Shown: positions 12,593 through 23,500 of the stretch, in pieces
Position numbering within the stretch: position 1 is the first letter of the stretch
How the letters are laid out: each line of letters starts with the position of its first letter
Origin: Neocallimastix lanati (nom. inval.)
Lineage: Eukaryota > Neocallimastigomycota > Neocallimastigomycetes > Neocallimastigales > Neocallimastigaceae
NCBI GenBank assembly: GCA_016946835.1
Contig: JACVTC010000053.1
Span: forward strand, 374,501 to 438,500
DNA length: 64,000 nt
Reading direction: 5' to 3'
Program-made: the position numbers and the translations under genes
The notes under the pieces: generated by a model
Told to the model about the DNA's origin: nothing
The model's input: the letters and a program-made list of their open reading frames with translations, nothing else
The model's database searches: none

Positions 12593-13346
12593 TTGGACCC
12601 TTGTACACTACCAGAAGAAATAATAGATTTATAGTAGTATTAGTAGACTATTTTACAGGATGGGTTGAAGCTAGCCCATTACAAAAAACGTAATCTTCCG
12701 ATATTATTAGATTTTTAGTAAACGTATTTAGTCGACATGGTATTCTGGAGTTAGTAATAACCGATAATGGTCCACAATTAATTTCAATGCAAACTCTGGG
12801 TTTCCTGGATCTGTACAATGTCTATGTATCTCCAGCAACTACCTATCATCCTGAAACAAATGGTAAGGTGGTGAATCGTAATAAAGAAATTTGTAAATAC
12901 TTAAGGTTATTGTCAGAAAATGAACGAGACTGGGATGAGTTGTTACCAACGGCTCTATGGGCTTTGAGGACTGCTAAAAGTGAAGTTACTGGATTTTCTA
13001 GTTTCGAGTTATTGTATGGCTGAAGGGACAAGCAACCTTTTGAACTACTAGTAAATATAGATAGGAAGTTACCACAAGAGACACATGAGGAATATTTAAT
13101 CCGACGATTTACTAAACATAGGAAATGGATACAAGAAGCAATTGCAAATATTGAACGAGCTAATGCTTTATGGAGAGATCTTGTACTAGTTCGTTATGTG
13201 AATCGTCGTAAACTCGACCCATTTTTCTTAGGCCCACTGCGAATAGTTAAGGTAGAATTTAATACTGTATCTTTAGAAGATCCGGAAACTGGAGAAATGA
13301 TGGACCGTAACATCCACAAGAAGAACATTGTACCCTATTTTTCCTA
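12593..13346 (+). pseudogene. Ty3/gypsy integrase core and C-terminus, multiple stops
   Basis: A shifted frame continues the integrase (RFIVVLVDYFTGWVEASPL, VITDNGPQL). The open stretch 12787-13023 follows (TTYHPETNGKVVNRNKEI to FSSFELLYG, then TGA), and the end is KLDPFFLGPLRIVKVEF. The catalytic Glu of the DDE triad is Val here (NGKVVNRN against NGLVENRN in the sister copy at 2-2112). Confidence 0.85.
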
Positions 13347-13369
13347 AGACTTCAAGGGACGAAGTCCAA

Positions 13370-13386
13370 TTTCGAGGGGGAGATCT
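13370..13386 (+). promoter_or_regulatory. Polypurine tract of the Ty3/gypsy element
   Basis: TTTCGAGGGGGAGATCT directly abuts the 3' LTR start TGGTACAAAACC. Confidence 0.8.
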
Positions 13387-13777
13387 TGGTACAAAACCAA
13401 ATGAAATACTTAAATTTAATTTATAAATTATAATTAAGAAAATCTAGAAATAGAACAACATTATTCCATAAAAAGATAAATTAAAAAAAAAAAAAATTTA
13501 ATTTAAAATAGAAATAGAAAGAAATAATTTTTTTGTAACAACCAATGTTTATTTTTTTAAATAGTAAAAATTGATCAAAAAATAATTTAAATGTAAAATT
13601 GAGATCAATGAGATCTCAAAATTGAAATTACTAAAAATTAATAAAGACAATTTGAAACTAAAATAATTCTGATTTTTAAATTAGTGTTTTTAAATAGTTA
13701 TATTATTGAAAATTGTTATTTCTTACTAATATCAAGATAATTAATTGTAAATTGAGAATTTCTTTTGTAACGTACCA
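13387..13777 (+). repeat. 3' LTR of the Ty3/gypsy element (391 bp)
   Basis: It runs TGGTACAAAACC to GTAACGTACCA and is collinear with the two arms of the 5' LTR. It lacks the nested ATTAA-flanked unit, so it shows the original LTR length. Confidence 0.88.
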
Positions 13778-13781
13778 TTTT

Positions 13782-14696
13782 TGGTAAAGAATGAATTAAT
13801 AACCTTTATTTTATTATTAATAATTCTTTACTAAATTGTACTTTCCTATATTCTTGATAACCTAAACTTAATAATAAAATTTAATTTATTTTGATATAAA
13901 TTAATTTTAACTTGTAAATAATGTAAATCAATTTTAATTAATTACTTTATTGTTATATTATTAAATATATGTATATATTAAAATACAATTGTAAATATTA
14001 AAATTATACTTTTAAGATATTAAATTATTAAAACTATTAATTAAATATTATTATAAAAATTATTATAAAATTATTAAAATTATTGATTAAATATTATTCT
14101 AAAAATTATTATAAACTATTAATATTATAAAATTATTAAAATTATTAAATATTATTATAAAAATTTATTATTTGAATATTATCAAATTTATTAATTAAAT
14201 ATTATAAAAATTTTATTTTATTTTTGAAAATAATTACAAGCATTATTTAAAATAATTAAAGATTATTAAATTTATTATATTAATCTTTAAAAACAATTTA
14301 TTTAACTTAAAAATATCAAAGAAAATAGTAAAAACTATTTTCTATATATTTATTTTATAATTATTTTTAATTAAAATATATTAGAATATAATATTATTAT
14401 ATTTATAAAAATTAAAACAAAAATGAATTATTGATATAAAATTAATTCAATAATTCTATAAAATTCTTTAAATTATAAACAAATAATTATACTTTAAATT
14501 TATAAAAAAATATAAATATTGAAAAAAATTCTTAAAAATTAAATATATGTACTTCAAAAATAAATTTTAATATTAATAAATAATAAATAAATTTTAATAA
14601 AAAGAAATTTTTTTTTTTAATTTAAAATCAAAGCAGGGTAATACCCGTCCCCCCTGCTTGATTTTAAATCTATACGTGCTAACCCCGAGTCTACCA
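13782..14696 (+). repeat. Solo LTR-like unit after the Ty3 element
   Basis: It starts TGGTAAAGAATG and ends CGAGTCTACCA, joined by TTTT on both sides. Near the right end is a GC-containing segment (GTAATACCCGTCCCCCCTGC). No ORF. Confidence 0.55.
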
Positions 14697-14700
14697 TTTT

Positions 14701-15614
14701 TGTTAAGGAATGAATAAATAATGTTAATTTTATTATTTTTTATAAAAATAACTTAACCACTAAAATTAAATTATTTATTTCCTTACTTGGAGAACTTTCT
14801 TATGTTCTATTACTGCCAAATTATTACTAATATTAAAATTATTATTATTAATATAAATTCTTTATCAATATCAATACCTTATTATTAAAATTAATACTAT
14901 ATTATTAATATCAATATTATTATCAATATCTAGTTTTATTAATATGATTTATTCTATCAATATTTTATTATTAAAGAAAATTTTATTTTACAAATATTAC
15001 TAATACAGATTATTTATTATTAATAGAAATTAATATAATTAATAATGATTTAAAAATATTTTACTTAAATCCATAATCCTTGTCATTAAAATTAGTAATA
15101 CTTCCTTCCAAAATACACCCTATTTATAATAAGATTAATAATAGATAATAATCTAAAATACTTTTATTTAAAAATAGTATAAAATTAAATAATACTCTAT
15201 TACTAATAGTTCTGTAAAAGTAATAAAATTATTTTTAATATATATTATCACTACAATTAATAATAAATAGTTTAGAATTTAATAATATGTAATAATTATT
15301 TATTATAATAGAATAGATTATGAATTTATAATTTAAATACAATTCAAACATGTAACTCTAAAATATTCTAAAGAAATGGCTTGACCATTTCTAACGATAA
15401 AAAAAAATATAAATAGATGAGAAAATTGTATTTTAGAAAAATAATCTGGAAAAAAAATATAATCTTATTGAAGAAATTAAATTATTTTTTAGTTTTTAAT
15501 TGAATAATTTTTATTAAATAAATAAATAAAATATTTTAAAAAAATATATTTTAATTTTTAATTTTTTTTATTTTAGTGTTTATTTCTATATTTATTATTA
15601 TTCTGACCTCAACA
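14701..15614 (+). repeat. Solo LTR, TGTTAAGG family, copy 2
   Basis: The 914-bp unit runs TGTTAAGGAATG to ACCTCAACA and is almost the same sequence as 3990-4910. It is flanked by TTTT and TTTTT. Confidence 0.75.
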
Positions 15615-15619
15615 TTTTT

Positions 15620-15960
15620 TGTTAAGGAATGAACAAATAATGTTAATTTTATTATTTTTCATAAAAATAACTTAACCACTAAAATTAAATTATTTATTTC
15701 CTTACTTGGAGAACTTTCTTATGTTCTATTACTGCCAAATTTAATATTAAAATTGTTATTATTAATATAAATTCTTTATCAATATCAATACTTTATTATT
15801 AAAACTAATACTATATTATTAATATCAATATTTTTATCAATATCTAGTTTTATTAATATGATTTATTCTATCAATATTTAATTATTAAAGAAAATTTTAT
15901 TTTACAAGTATTACTAATACAGATTATTTATTATTAATAAAATTAATATAACTAGTAAAT
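15620..15960 (+). repeat. Solo LTR, TGTTAAGG family, copy 3, truncated
   Basis: It starts TGTTAAGGAATG five T residues after copy 2 and follows the family for about 340 bp. At about 15960 it switches to sequence that is the inverted copy of about 6172-6560. Confidence 0.7.
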
Positions 15961-16198
15961 TTTATAAATAAGTTTTTATTTAAAATATAGATTTTATTCA
16001 ATCTTAATAATATTTTATTACATTATTATTTTATATAATTATTACTATAATTTAAATTGCAATAATCCTAAGTTTTAATTTAAAATATAAATTTTATTTA
16101 ATCTTAATAATATTTTATTACATTATTATTTTATATAATTATTACTATAATTTAAATTTCAATAATCCTACATATTATTAAATAAAGTTTATTCCTAG

Positions 16199-16229
<31 letters not shown>

Positions 16230-16431
16230 TAATCCTACAAAGGATTAATCAAATGATTTAAACATGTATTTATATAAAATAATTAATTATTAAAATATTA
16301 ATTATTAATATGAATATTGATAATATGAAATAAGATTATAATATAAATATTTAATATAATTATAATATAAGAATCTAATATAGCTAAATATTATATTTTA
16401 ATTATAAAATATAATATGTAAAGATTTTGAT
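15961..16431 (-). repeat. Inverted copy of 6.2-6.56 kb, with a tandem duplication of about 95 bp
   Basis: Read on the minus strand this matches about 6230-6560. A unit ending in GCAATAATCCTA is repeated almost exactly (about 15977-16069 and about 16076-16170), each copy carrying the block from AATCTTAATAATATT to ATAATCCTA. The segment is cut by the poly(A) insertion at 16173-16227 and by the MULE at 16432. No gene. Confidence 0.65.
16173..16227 (+). mobile_element. Tiny LINE-style retroposed insert with A-tail and 12-bp TSD
   Basis: A short segment with AATAAA at 16181-16186 is followed 15 bases later by an A run of about 26-28. The direct repeat AATAATCCTACA flanks it at 16161-16172 and 16228-16239. 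The inverted copy near 6.45 kb has this 12-mer only once, so it is the empty site. Confidence 0.75.
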
Positions 16432-16654
16432 GGGAGTATTGCATTTCGACATAATTTATGTATAATCATTTATTCATGTATTACAATGTGGCTTAAAAAA
16501 TAAATGAATAGGATAGGGTTAATTTTTTTTTTTTTTTTTTTTTTTTATTTTAATTTTATTAAAAAAAAAAAATAAATAAAGTAAAATAAAAATAAAAAAA
16601 AAAAAATAAATAATAAAGTAAAATAAAAAATAAAAAAAAAAAAAAAAAAGAATA

Positions 16655-16805
16655 AAAATATAAGATAAAAAATATAGATAAAAAAAAATCAAAAAATAAA
16701 ACTTTCAATTTAAAATAAAAAATAAAAAAAAAAGAATAAAAATATAAGATAAAAAAAAAGATTAAAACAAAAAAATCAAAAAATAAAACTTTTAATTTAA
16801 AATAT
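16655..16805. repeat. Tandem duplication of about 70-80 bp upstream of the FLYWCH ORF
   Basis: The block AGAATAAAAATATAAGAT through AATAAAACTTTYAATTTAAA occurs twice in a row just before the ATG at 16815, after a poly(A)-rich stretch. Confidence 0.7.
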
Positions 16806-16814
16806 TTATAATAA

Positions 16815-17374
16815 ATGGATGATCAATTAGAAATAAGTGAAACTAATAAAGAAAAAAACCAAATCATTGTAAACAAAAAATATAAATTTAATTTATGGTA
16901 TATAACGAATAATACAAAAATATTCAAATGTACTGATTATAAAACCGTTAAAAAATGTAAATCATACATTATTCTAAATGATAATAATAAAGTAATAAAA
17001 TATGAAAACAAACATACTCATCCAGGAAAAGAATATGATGCATCTGTATCAATAGTAAAACATAAAATGAAAAATGAAATTAGAAAAACCTCAATCCCAT
17101 TTGATATAAATCCAAAACATATATATAATGAAATATCTGAAGAAATTGGATTGATAGCTTCAGAATCTTTTAACAATTATTTAAAAAATTGTTTTACAAA
17201 AAACTTTCTTTATATGAATTGATTTATTATTTAAAAAGAAAATCTTTATCATACAATAATTACAAAAGGAAAATTGAAGGAGTTTGGGAAAAAAAAAAAA
17301 AAAGAATATTAACAAAAATTGATGAAATCAATGATTTCATTAAAAAATACAAAAAAAAAAGGAATCCGAATTGA
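16815..17374 (+). pseudogene. FLYWCH-type zinc-finger protein of the MULE, frameshifted
   Basis: ATG at 16815. Residues about 22-70 fit a FLYWCH/MULE N-terminal zinc finger: YKFNLWY, C39, C48 and the H67-x-H69 pair (NKHTHPG). A basic segment follows (KHKMKNEIRKTSIP...), common after this domain in MULE-encoded proteins. The frame stops at 17222, and the continuation (SLYELIYYLKRKSLS...YKRKIEGVWE) is in another frame from about 17200 to 17374. No catalytic transposase domain is found downstream. A likely role was binding the element ends. Family assignment rests on the motif only. Confidence 0.65.
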
Positions 17375-17463
17375 TTGATAAAAAATGTGATAAAAATGAT
17401 ATCATTGATTTATGGTATAAATGTTTAATAGAATTAAACATACTCTAAATTTATAAATAATAA

Positions 17464-17600
17464 TTAACTAGAATATATATAGTTTAAATTATATTAATAT
17501 CAATATCAATATATTTTATTAATATCAATATCAAAATATTTTATTAATATCAATATCAAAATATTTTATTAATATCAATATCAATATTTAAATTTTATTA
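17464..17600. repeat. Tandem repeat of about 29 bp, four copies
   Basis: Units of the form TATTTTATTAATATCAATATC repeat in series inside the MULE, downstream of its ORF. Confidence 0.75.
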
Positions 17601-17792
17601 ATAATAAATATTTAATATTATAATAAATTTTATTCTATTATTTAATTTAATAATAAAATATATAATTTTATTTATTTTATTTAAATAAAATAAAATGGAA
17701 AGGTTTTATTATTAAAATATTTAATAATAAAATATAATAATAAAATAAAATTAAAAAAAAATAAAAATAAAATAAAATTCTTAACAGAAAAC

Positions 17793-17925
17793 TTATTTAT
17801 TCTTTTATTTATTCTTTTTTTTTGTTTTTATTTTATTTTTTTAATGCTAAAATACATTTATTCTTTTATTTATTCTTTTTTTTTGTTTTTATTTTATTTT
17901 TTTAATGCTAAAAAACAATAAATAA
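17793..17925. repeat. Tandem duplication of about 66 bp inside the MULE
   Basis: The block running from TTATTCTTTTATTTATTC to TTTTTAATGCTAAAA is present twice back to back. Confidence 0.75.
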
Positions 17926-18337
17926 AAAAAATATACGTTGAAAATAGTGGCGTATTATATATATTATACACATTGTACAAATATTTATGATGATTATACA
18001 TAAATTATGTCGAAATGCTTCACATCCAATTTTGATAATAAATTAATATAGAAATTAATTTATTATGGCAATCACGTGTTTACATTATTTAATATATATT
18101 AAATTCAATATATATTAAATTATATGTCTATATAGTAATATGCTATATAGATATATAATAATAATAAATATATTTAAACGATTTAGTTTTAATAAAAATT
18201 TATTTATAATAAATTTTGATAATAAGAATTATTAAATAAATTTGATTTTAGAATAATTTATTTTATTTAATAATGAAATATCTATAATATATTACTATTA
18301 AGGTAATTCTACAATAACCTTACGAGGAACATAAAAG

Positions 18338-18732
18338 GGGTATGGGGCATTTCGCCAAATTGCATTTCGCCAGGTTGCGTTTTGCCAATTTTTTTGAAAG
18401 CATGTGGCGTATTAAAAAAATGTGGCATTTCGCCAAATTGCAATTCGCCAAGTCGCATTTCGCCAAATTTGAAAATTATTAAATAAATAAATAAATCAAT
18501 ATATAAAATTAAATATTATTAATATCGCATAAAAACAATTTTAAAAAAAATATTTTTAATTAATATTTATTTATTTATTCATTTATTTATATCAATACAC
18601 TACTTGTCGAAATGCAACCTGGCGAAAAGCAACTTGGGGAAATGCAACTTGGGGAAATGCAACATTTTAATACTACGCCACTTGTCGAAATACAACCTGG
18701 CGAAATGCAATTTGGGGAAATGCAACTCTCCC
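18338..18732. mobile_element. MULE-type MITE 1 (395 bp), 9-bp TSD ACATAAAAG
   Basis: The element runs GGGTATGGGGCATTTCGCC to GGGGAAATGCAACTCTCCC, flanked by perfect ACATAAAAG copies (18329-18337 and 18733-18741). Both ends carry several tandem copies of a TTGCATTTCGCC-like motif in opposite orientation; the middle is AT-rich. No ORF of note. Confidence 0.9.
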
Positions 18733-18920
18733 ACATAAAAGATAGATTTTTACATCTTTCTTTTATACTTTGTAAGTTACAGAATAGTATTTAATTATAA
18801 GATACTAATAATATGATAATATAAATTTTAATATAAAGATAAAGATAAATTTAATTGTATAATTAATTTGAATAATTGACATTAATATAGATATGTTTGT
18901 AAACATATATAAAAACGAAT

Positions 18921-19195
18921 CTAGTGCATTTCGCAATTGTGCATTTCACAATGTGGCGTATTTTGTATGTGGCTTTTTTTTAATATTTAAATAATAATAA
19001 TTAAATTAATTTATTAATATCCAATTATAAAAATAATTTTTTATAAGAATATATTATTATTTCTTTTGAAATAATATTTAATAATATTTAATTGAAAAAA
19101 ATATATTATTTCTTTTAAAATAATAATTATTTATATATTTATTTATGAAGGTTCATTAAAAAAGTTTTATACGCCACATTGCGAAATGCACGCCC
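18921..19195. mobile_element. MULE-type MITE 2 (about 275 bp), diverged
   Basis: The ends are CTAGTGCATTTCGCAATTG and (reverse strand) GGGCGTGCATTTCGCAATG, with GTGGCGTAT in the subterminal part on both sides. The flanking 9-mers do not match clearly, so the exact borders are uncertain. Confidence 0.65.
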
Positions 19196-20115
19196 AAATA
19201 ATTTAATTTAATCTAACCCTTAAGAAATTGTCAAAAATGGGAGAGTTGCATTTCCCCAAATTGCATTTCGCCAAGTGGCGTAGTATTAAAATGTTGCATT
19301 TCCCCAAGTTGCTATTCGCCAGGTTGCATTTCGACAAGTAAAGTATTGATATAAATAAATGAATAAATAAATAAATATTAATTCAAAAAATATTTTTTTT
19401 TAAAATTGTTTTTATGCGATATTAATAATATTTAATTTTATTTATTGATTTATTTATTTATTTAATAATTTTCAATCTGACGAAATGCAACTTGGCGAAT
19501 TGCAATTTGGCGAAAGGCCCCACACCCGTCAAAAATATTCAGAAAGAAAAATAACAATAACTCAACAAAAAAATGGAAATATTGCATTGAAGTTTCCCGC
19601 AAAAATTATATTTATTGGAAAGCTACGACTAAGAAACTACAATATATATTAATTTCAGCCTTATTGGACCACCACTAGAAGACGAGATATTGGACTTTGA
19701 AGAAATTTTAATTATAAAAAATAATTTAATTATTCTTTAAATAAGACCCTAAATTATTTACTAGTAAATTATGTAGATTAAATTTTTAATTTGAATTTAT
19801 ATTACTAATTTTTATAAACAAATATTAATAATTTAAAAATACAGAATTAGTAAATAGTAATAGTTTTATAATATCTTAAATAAGTTTATAAGTTGATATA
19901 TTTTATTATAATATAATTTTATTCAATAACTTTCTAAAAGATTCCAAGGAATTCCTTATAATTTTAAAAATTTCCAAAAGAGAATTTTTTAATTAGTTTT
20001 AATAGTTTAATTCATTTTATTTTATATTATTTTATTATTAAATTTGTTTTAGTATTTAATTATATTATGAATAATTATATAATTATATATTATTCATATA
20101 TAATTTTTTTTTTAA
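19196..20115 (+). repeat. LTR fragment, related to 7.48-8.1 kb, interrupted by MITE 3
   Basis: Outside MITE 3 the sequence follows the solo LTR at 7315-8516 (AATTTAATCTAACCCTTAAG, the ATAACTCAACA block, GAGATATTGGACTTTGAAG) and then fades into AT-rich sequence before the (AAT)n tract. No gene. Confidence 0.7.
19239..19527. mobile_element. MULE-type MITE 3 (289 bp), 9-bp TSD GTCAAAAAT
   Basis: It is essentially the reverse complement of MITE 1: it begins GGGAGAGTTGCATTTCCCC and ends GGCGAAAGGCCCCACACCC. Perfect GTCAAAAAT copies flank it (19230-19238 and 19528-19536). Confidence 0.9.
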
Positions 20116-20117
20116 TC

Positions 20118-20197
<80 letters not shown>

Positions 20198-20200
20198 TAT
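20118..20200. repeat. (AAT)n microsatellite, target of the copia element
   Basis: About 26 AAT units end in AATTAT just before the copia LTR. The matching AATAAT units resume after 32970, so the element landed inside this microsatellite. The ORFs drawn through it are repeat artefacts. Confidence 0.9.
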
Positions 20201-20520
20201 TGTTAGCTTTATTAAATTTAGATCTATAATAATATTCCTTATGGAATATGGTATACAAGGGAAATAAGTGTATGATCTATCTTTCGGCTTTAAATAAGTA
20301 ATAAAGTCACATGTTACTACATGCGTTTTCCATAACATAAAATAAATTAAAAATTAATTAAATAAATATTAAAAGATAATTAACATAGATTTATACAAGA
20401 CGATAGATCATAATACATTTAAGTAATCATTAAATATAAATAAATAAATACACATAAATATAAATAAATACTATAAATAAATAAATTAAATATATAGTTA
20501 AATTATGAGTGCAGTCAACA
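20201..20520 (-). repeat. 3' LTR of the copia element (320 bp)
   Basis: It runs TGTTAGCTTTATT to GTGCAGTCAACA in plus-strand reading and matches 31717-32017 joined to 32952-32970. No differences were seen in the parts compared by eye. Confidence 0.92.
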
Positions 20521-20532
20521 CTCCCCCTCAAA
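20521..20532 (-). promoter_or_regulatory. Polypurine tract of the copia element
   Basis: On the minus strand TTTGAGGGGGAG directly precedes the 3' LTR. The TRIM at 32018 has the nearly identical TTTGAGGGGGAA. Confidence 0.85.
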
Positions 20533-20540
20533 TAATATTT

Positions 20541-23500
20541 TTAGATAAAAATGTTGTTTGTAAATTTTTGTATCTTTGGTCCATTTGAGTCCTTGGTTAA
20601 TATGTCCGCTAGCATGTTTTCAGTATCAATATATTCTAATTTTACTTTCTTCTTTGCAATATTGTCCCTGTTGAAATGCTATCTTACACTTATATGCTTT
20701 AATTTTGTATTTATTTCTCCGTTCTCTATTATTTTCTTACTTGCTTGATTATCTGTATAGATTTTAACAGTTATCCATTTGTTTAAAATTTCTTTTATTA
20801 TATTTCTAATCCATAATATTTTCTTTATATTTTCTGAAGTGCTTATGTACTCTGCTTCAGCAGTAGACGTAGCAACACTTGTTTGTTTCTTGGACAACCA
20901 GCATATCGGACTTGTTCCCATAAGTATTATTCCTCCTGAGGTAGATTTTCTATCTTCCAAACAGCCGGCAAAGTCAGAGTCGGTATATGCAACAAGCTCC
21001 CCCTTTCCATTATATTCTATCTTAAATTCTTTGGTACTATTAATATATTTTAGAATATTTATTATTTTGTTCCAATCCGATATAGTTGGATTTTCACATT
21101 TTCTTGAAGCTTTATTTACAGCGAAAGCTATGTCAGGTCTAGTACATTTCGAAAGGTATATTAAGGAACCTATTGCGCTTTTGTAGATTGTTTTATCGAA
21201 AGGTTTATTGTTTTCTGATATTTTATTATCACCAGTACATGGTGTTTTTCTTTTCTTTGTATTATCAATATTAAATTTATATAACATATTATTTATAAAA
21301 TTTTTCTGTGAAATAATATATGAATTATTTTCTTTCTTTACTTCAATTCCTAATATGTATTCAATTGGATCACATTTAGATATTTTAAATTTTGATTTTA
21401 TTTTATTTATTATTTGTTTAATGTATTCGTTTTCTCCAGCGATGACCATGTCGTCCACGTATAAGCCGATAATGCATTTTGTTATATTATTTTTTGTAAA
21501 TTTGAAAATACATTGTTCGGATTTAATTTGAATGAACTTATTTTTTATTAGAAATTTTCTAATGGTATTATACCATTGTCTACCAGATTGCTTAAGGCCA
21601 TACAAAGCTTTGTTGAGCTTCCAATATCCCCGCCCAAAGCGCGTATCGCCTTTAGGAATAGTAGTATAAATATCTTTATCAAGCGGAGCATTAAGGTAAG
21701 CGGCCTTTATATCTAGCTGGAAAATATTCCACTTAAGAGCAGCAGAAATAGCGAATATTAATTTAAGACCATCAATGTTTAGAGTAGGAGAATAAGTTAA
21801 TTCATAATCGATTCCCCATTTTTGTTTAAATCCACGAGCAACTAAACGAGCTTTATATTTATAAATATTATTATTTGAATCACGTTTAGTGTTGAAAACC
21901 CATTTTGTGGTAATGATGTTTTTGTTTTTAGGTACATTTTTAACAAAAGTCATAATATTATTAGAATAAAGGTTATTAAGTTCATCATTAATAGCCTCAA
22001 TCCAGTTATTTTTGTCTTCACTGTTTATTGCTTCTTCATACGTATTAGGAATGTGACAAAATATAGAAGCAATAATAATGTCGTTGATTTGGTCTAGTTT
22101 TCTACGAGAACTAATATTAGTAGGTGCAGTCTCTTTATATTTTGGACTAAGTGGTCTTTTATAGATGTTGCCATATTCTGTATTGGCTACAATGTCATCC
22201 ATAATTTCATCTTTATTAAAATCAATAACACTTGATGCATCTATAAGAGATTTATGGGCATAATTTTCTTTGTTTACTATATTATTGTTGCTAAATTTAT
22301 TATTTATTTCGTTATTATTAGTAAGTGAAATTTCGTCTGATTTTTGAGAAATTTGGTTGGTTGAAGAATCGGTTATTAAAGGTAAATTCTGATTAATATT
22401 ATATGGAAGAGTTATATTTTTAAGATTTTCCATTACCGTATTTTTATTATCTGAAGGAATATTATTGATATCTATTGTAGGAGTGGAGAAATTATAGTTT
22501 TTCTTCATAGAGTCGCTGGATTTTGAATTTTGTTGAATTAATTTATTATTTTTCGATAAAAAATTTTTATTAATAAAATTTTGATCATTTTTTGGTAAAT
22601 TTTTGATATTCATTGATTTATTTGAATTATTAATAGATTTATGTGAATCATTATTGTTGTCATATGTTATTATTGAATTATTTGAAGATTTTTTGATATG
22701 ATATGAATGTGATTTTGCTTCAGCCAATAGATTTTCTTGAAAATTTTCATCATTTTTTGAAAAATTTTTATTATTAAAATTTTTTTTCATATTATTATTA
22801 TTTATTGTAAAATTCTGTAAATTTTGGCTTGATTTTTCATTATTTAAAAATATTTTATTTTTATCAAAATTTTCAAATTCGGTTATTTTTTCTTTTCCTT
22901 TGTTCCTGCTGGAAGTTGAGGCGGCGTAAGCAGGATCTTCTGGTTTATATTTTTCAATAATGTTAGAATTAAAATTGGTATTCTTAATATTATTTCTAAA
23001 CTTTTTATTATAATTTTTATTTATTATTTCTAAATTTCTATTTATCTCATTCAAATAATTATTTTCAGAATTATTTTTGTCAACATTGTTGAAATTGAAT
23101 TTCAATTTAAATTCACAATTATTTTTATTTTTAATTTCAGGATTAATTTTAGAATTAATTTCAACATCTTTATTTAAATTATGGTTATTTTTCTGGTTTA
23201 TATCTTTATTATCAAATTCTTGGTTTTCTTCATTTAACGATATATTATTGACATGCTTATTTTTAATGTAATTACTTTTATGTTCTGTATTAGTAGTCCT
23301 TTCATTATTAATATTTTCATTTAAACTGTTTTCTTCATTTAAGATGTTTCTTCCATTAAAATTATTTTCATTGTTCATATTATTATCTTCATTTATATTA
23401 TTATCTTCATTTATAATATTATCTTCTGGATTCCTATCTTTTCTATTGTTGTCTTTCATAAATGAGAAGTAAGAGTCTTTATAATTGCTTGTTTCGTATT

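Larger units (their letters stand above)
7264..13777 (+). mobile_element. Nearly full-length decayed Ty3/gypsy retrotransposon
   Basis: Order: 5' LTR, tRNA-Pro primer site, gag, protease, RT, truncated RNase H, integrase, polypurine tract, 3' LTR. Both LTRs have termini TGGTAC...GTACCA. The coding part carries an 8-bp tandem duplication, several stops and an in-frame RNase H deletion, so it is dead. No chromodomain is visible. It is related to the pol at 2-2112. Flanks are TTCT on the left and TTTT on the right, so no clean target duplication remains. Confidence 0.9.
16432..18027 (+). mobile_element. Mutator-like (MULE) element remnant, 1.6 kb
   Basis: The ends begin GGGAGTATT and (reverse strand) GGATGTGAA. 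Each is followed by a perfect 29-bp inverted repeat (16441-16469 and 17990-18018, core GCATTTCGACATAA). Flanking 9-mers GATTTTGAT (16423-16431) and AATTTTGAT (18028-18036) differ at one base, fitting a 9-bp MULE target duplication. It carries a FLYWCH-type ORF but no DDE transposase core, so it was probably moved in trans. It interrupts the inverted repeat described at 15961. Confidence 0.8.

Noticed and set aside
18612-18794. 60-codon ORF with repeated GEMQLGEMQ
   Set aside because: It is the translation of the subterminal GGGGAAATGCAACTT repeats of MITE 1.
20067-20338. Poly-Ile ORFs on both strands
   Set aside because: They read through the (AAT)n microsatellite and the start of the copia LTR.
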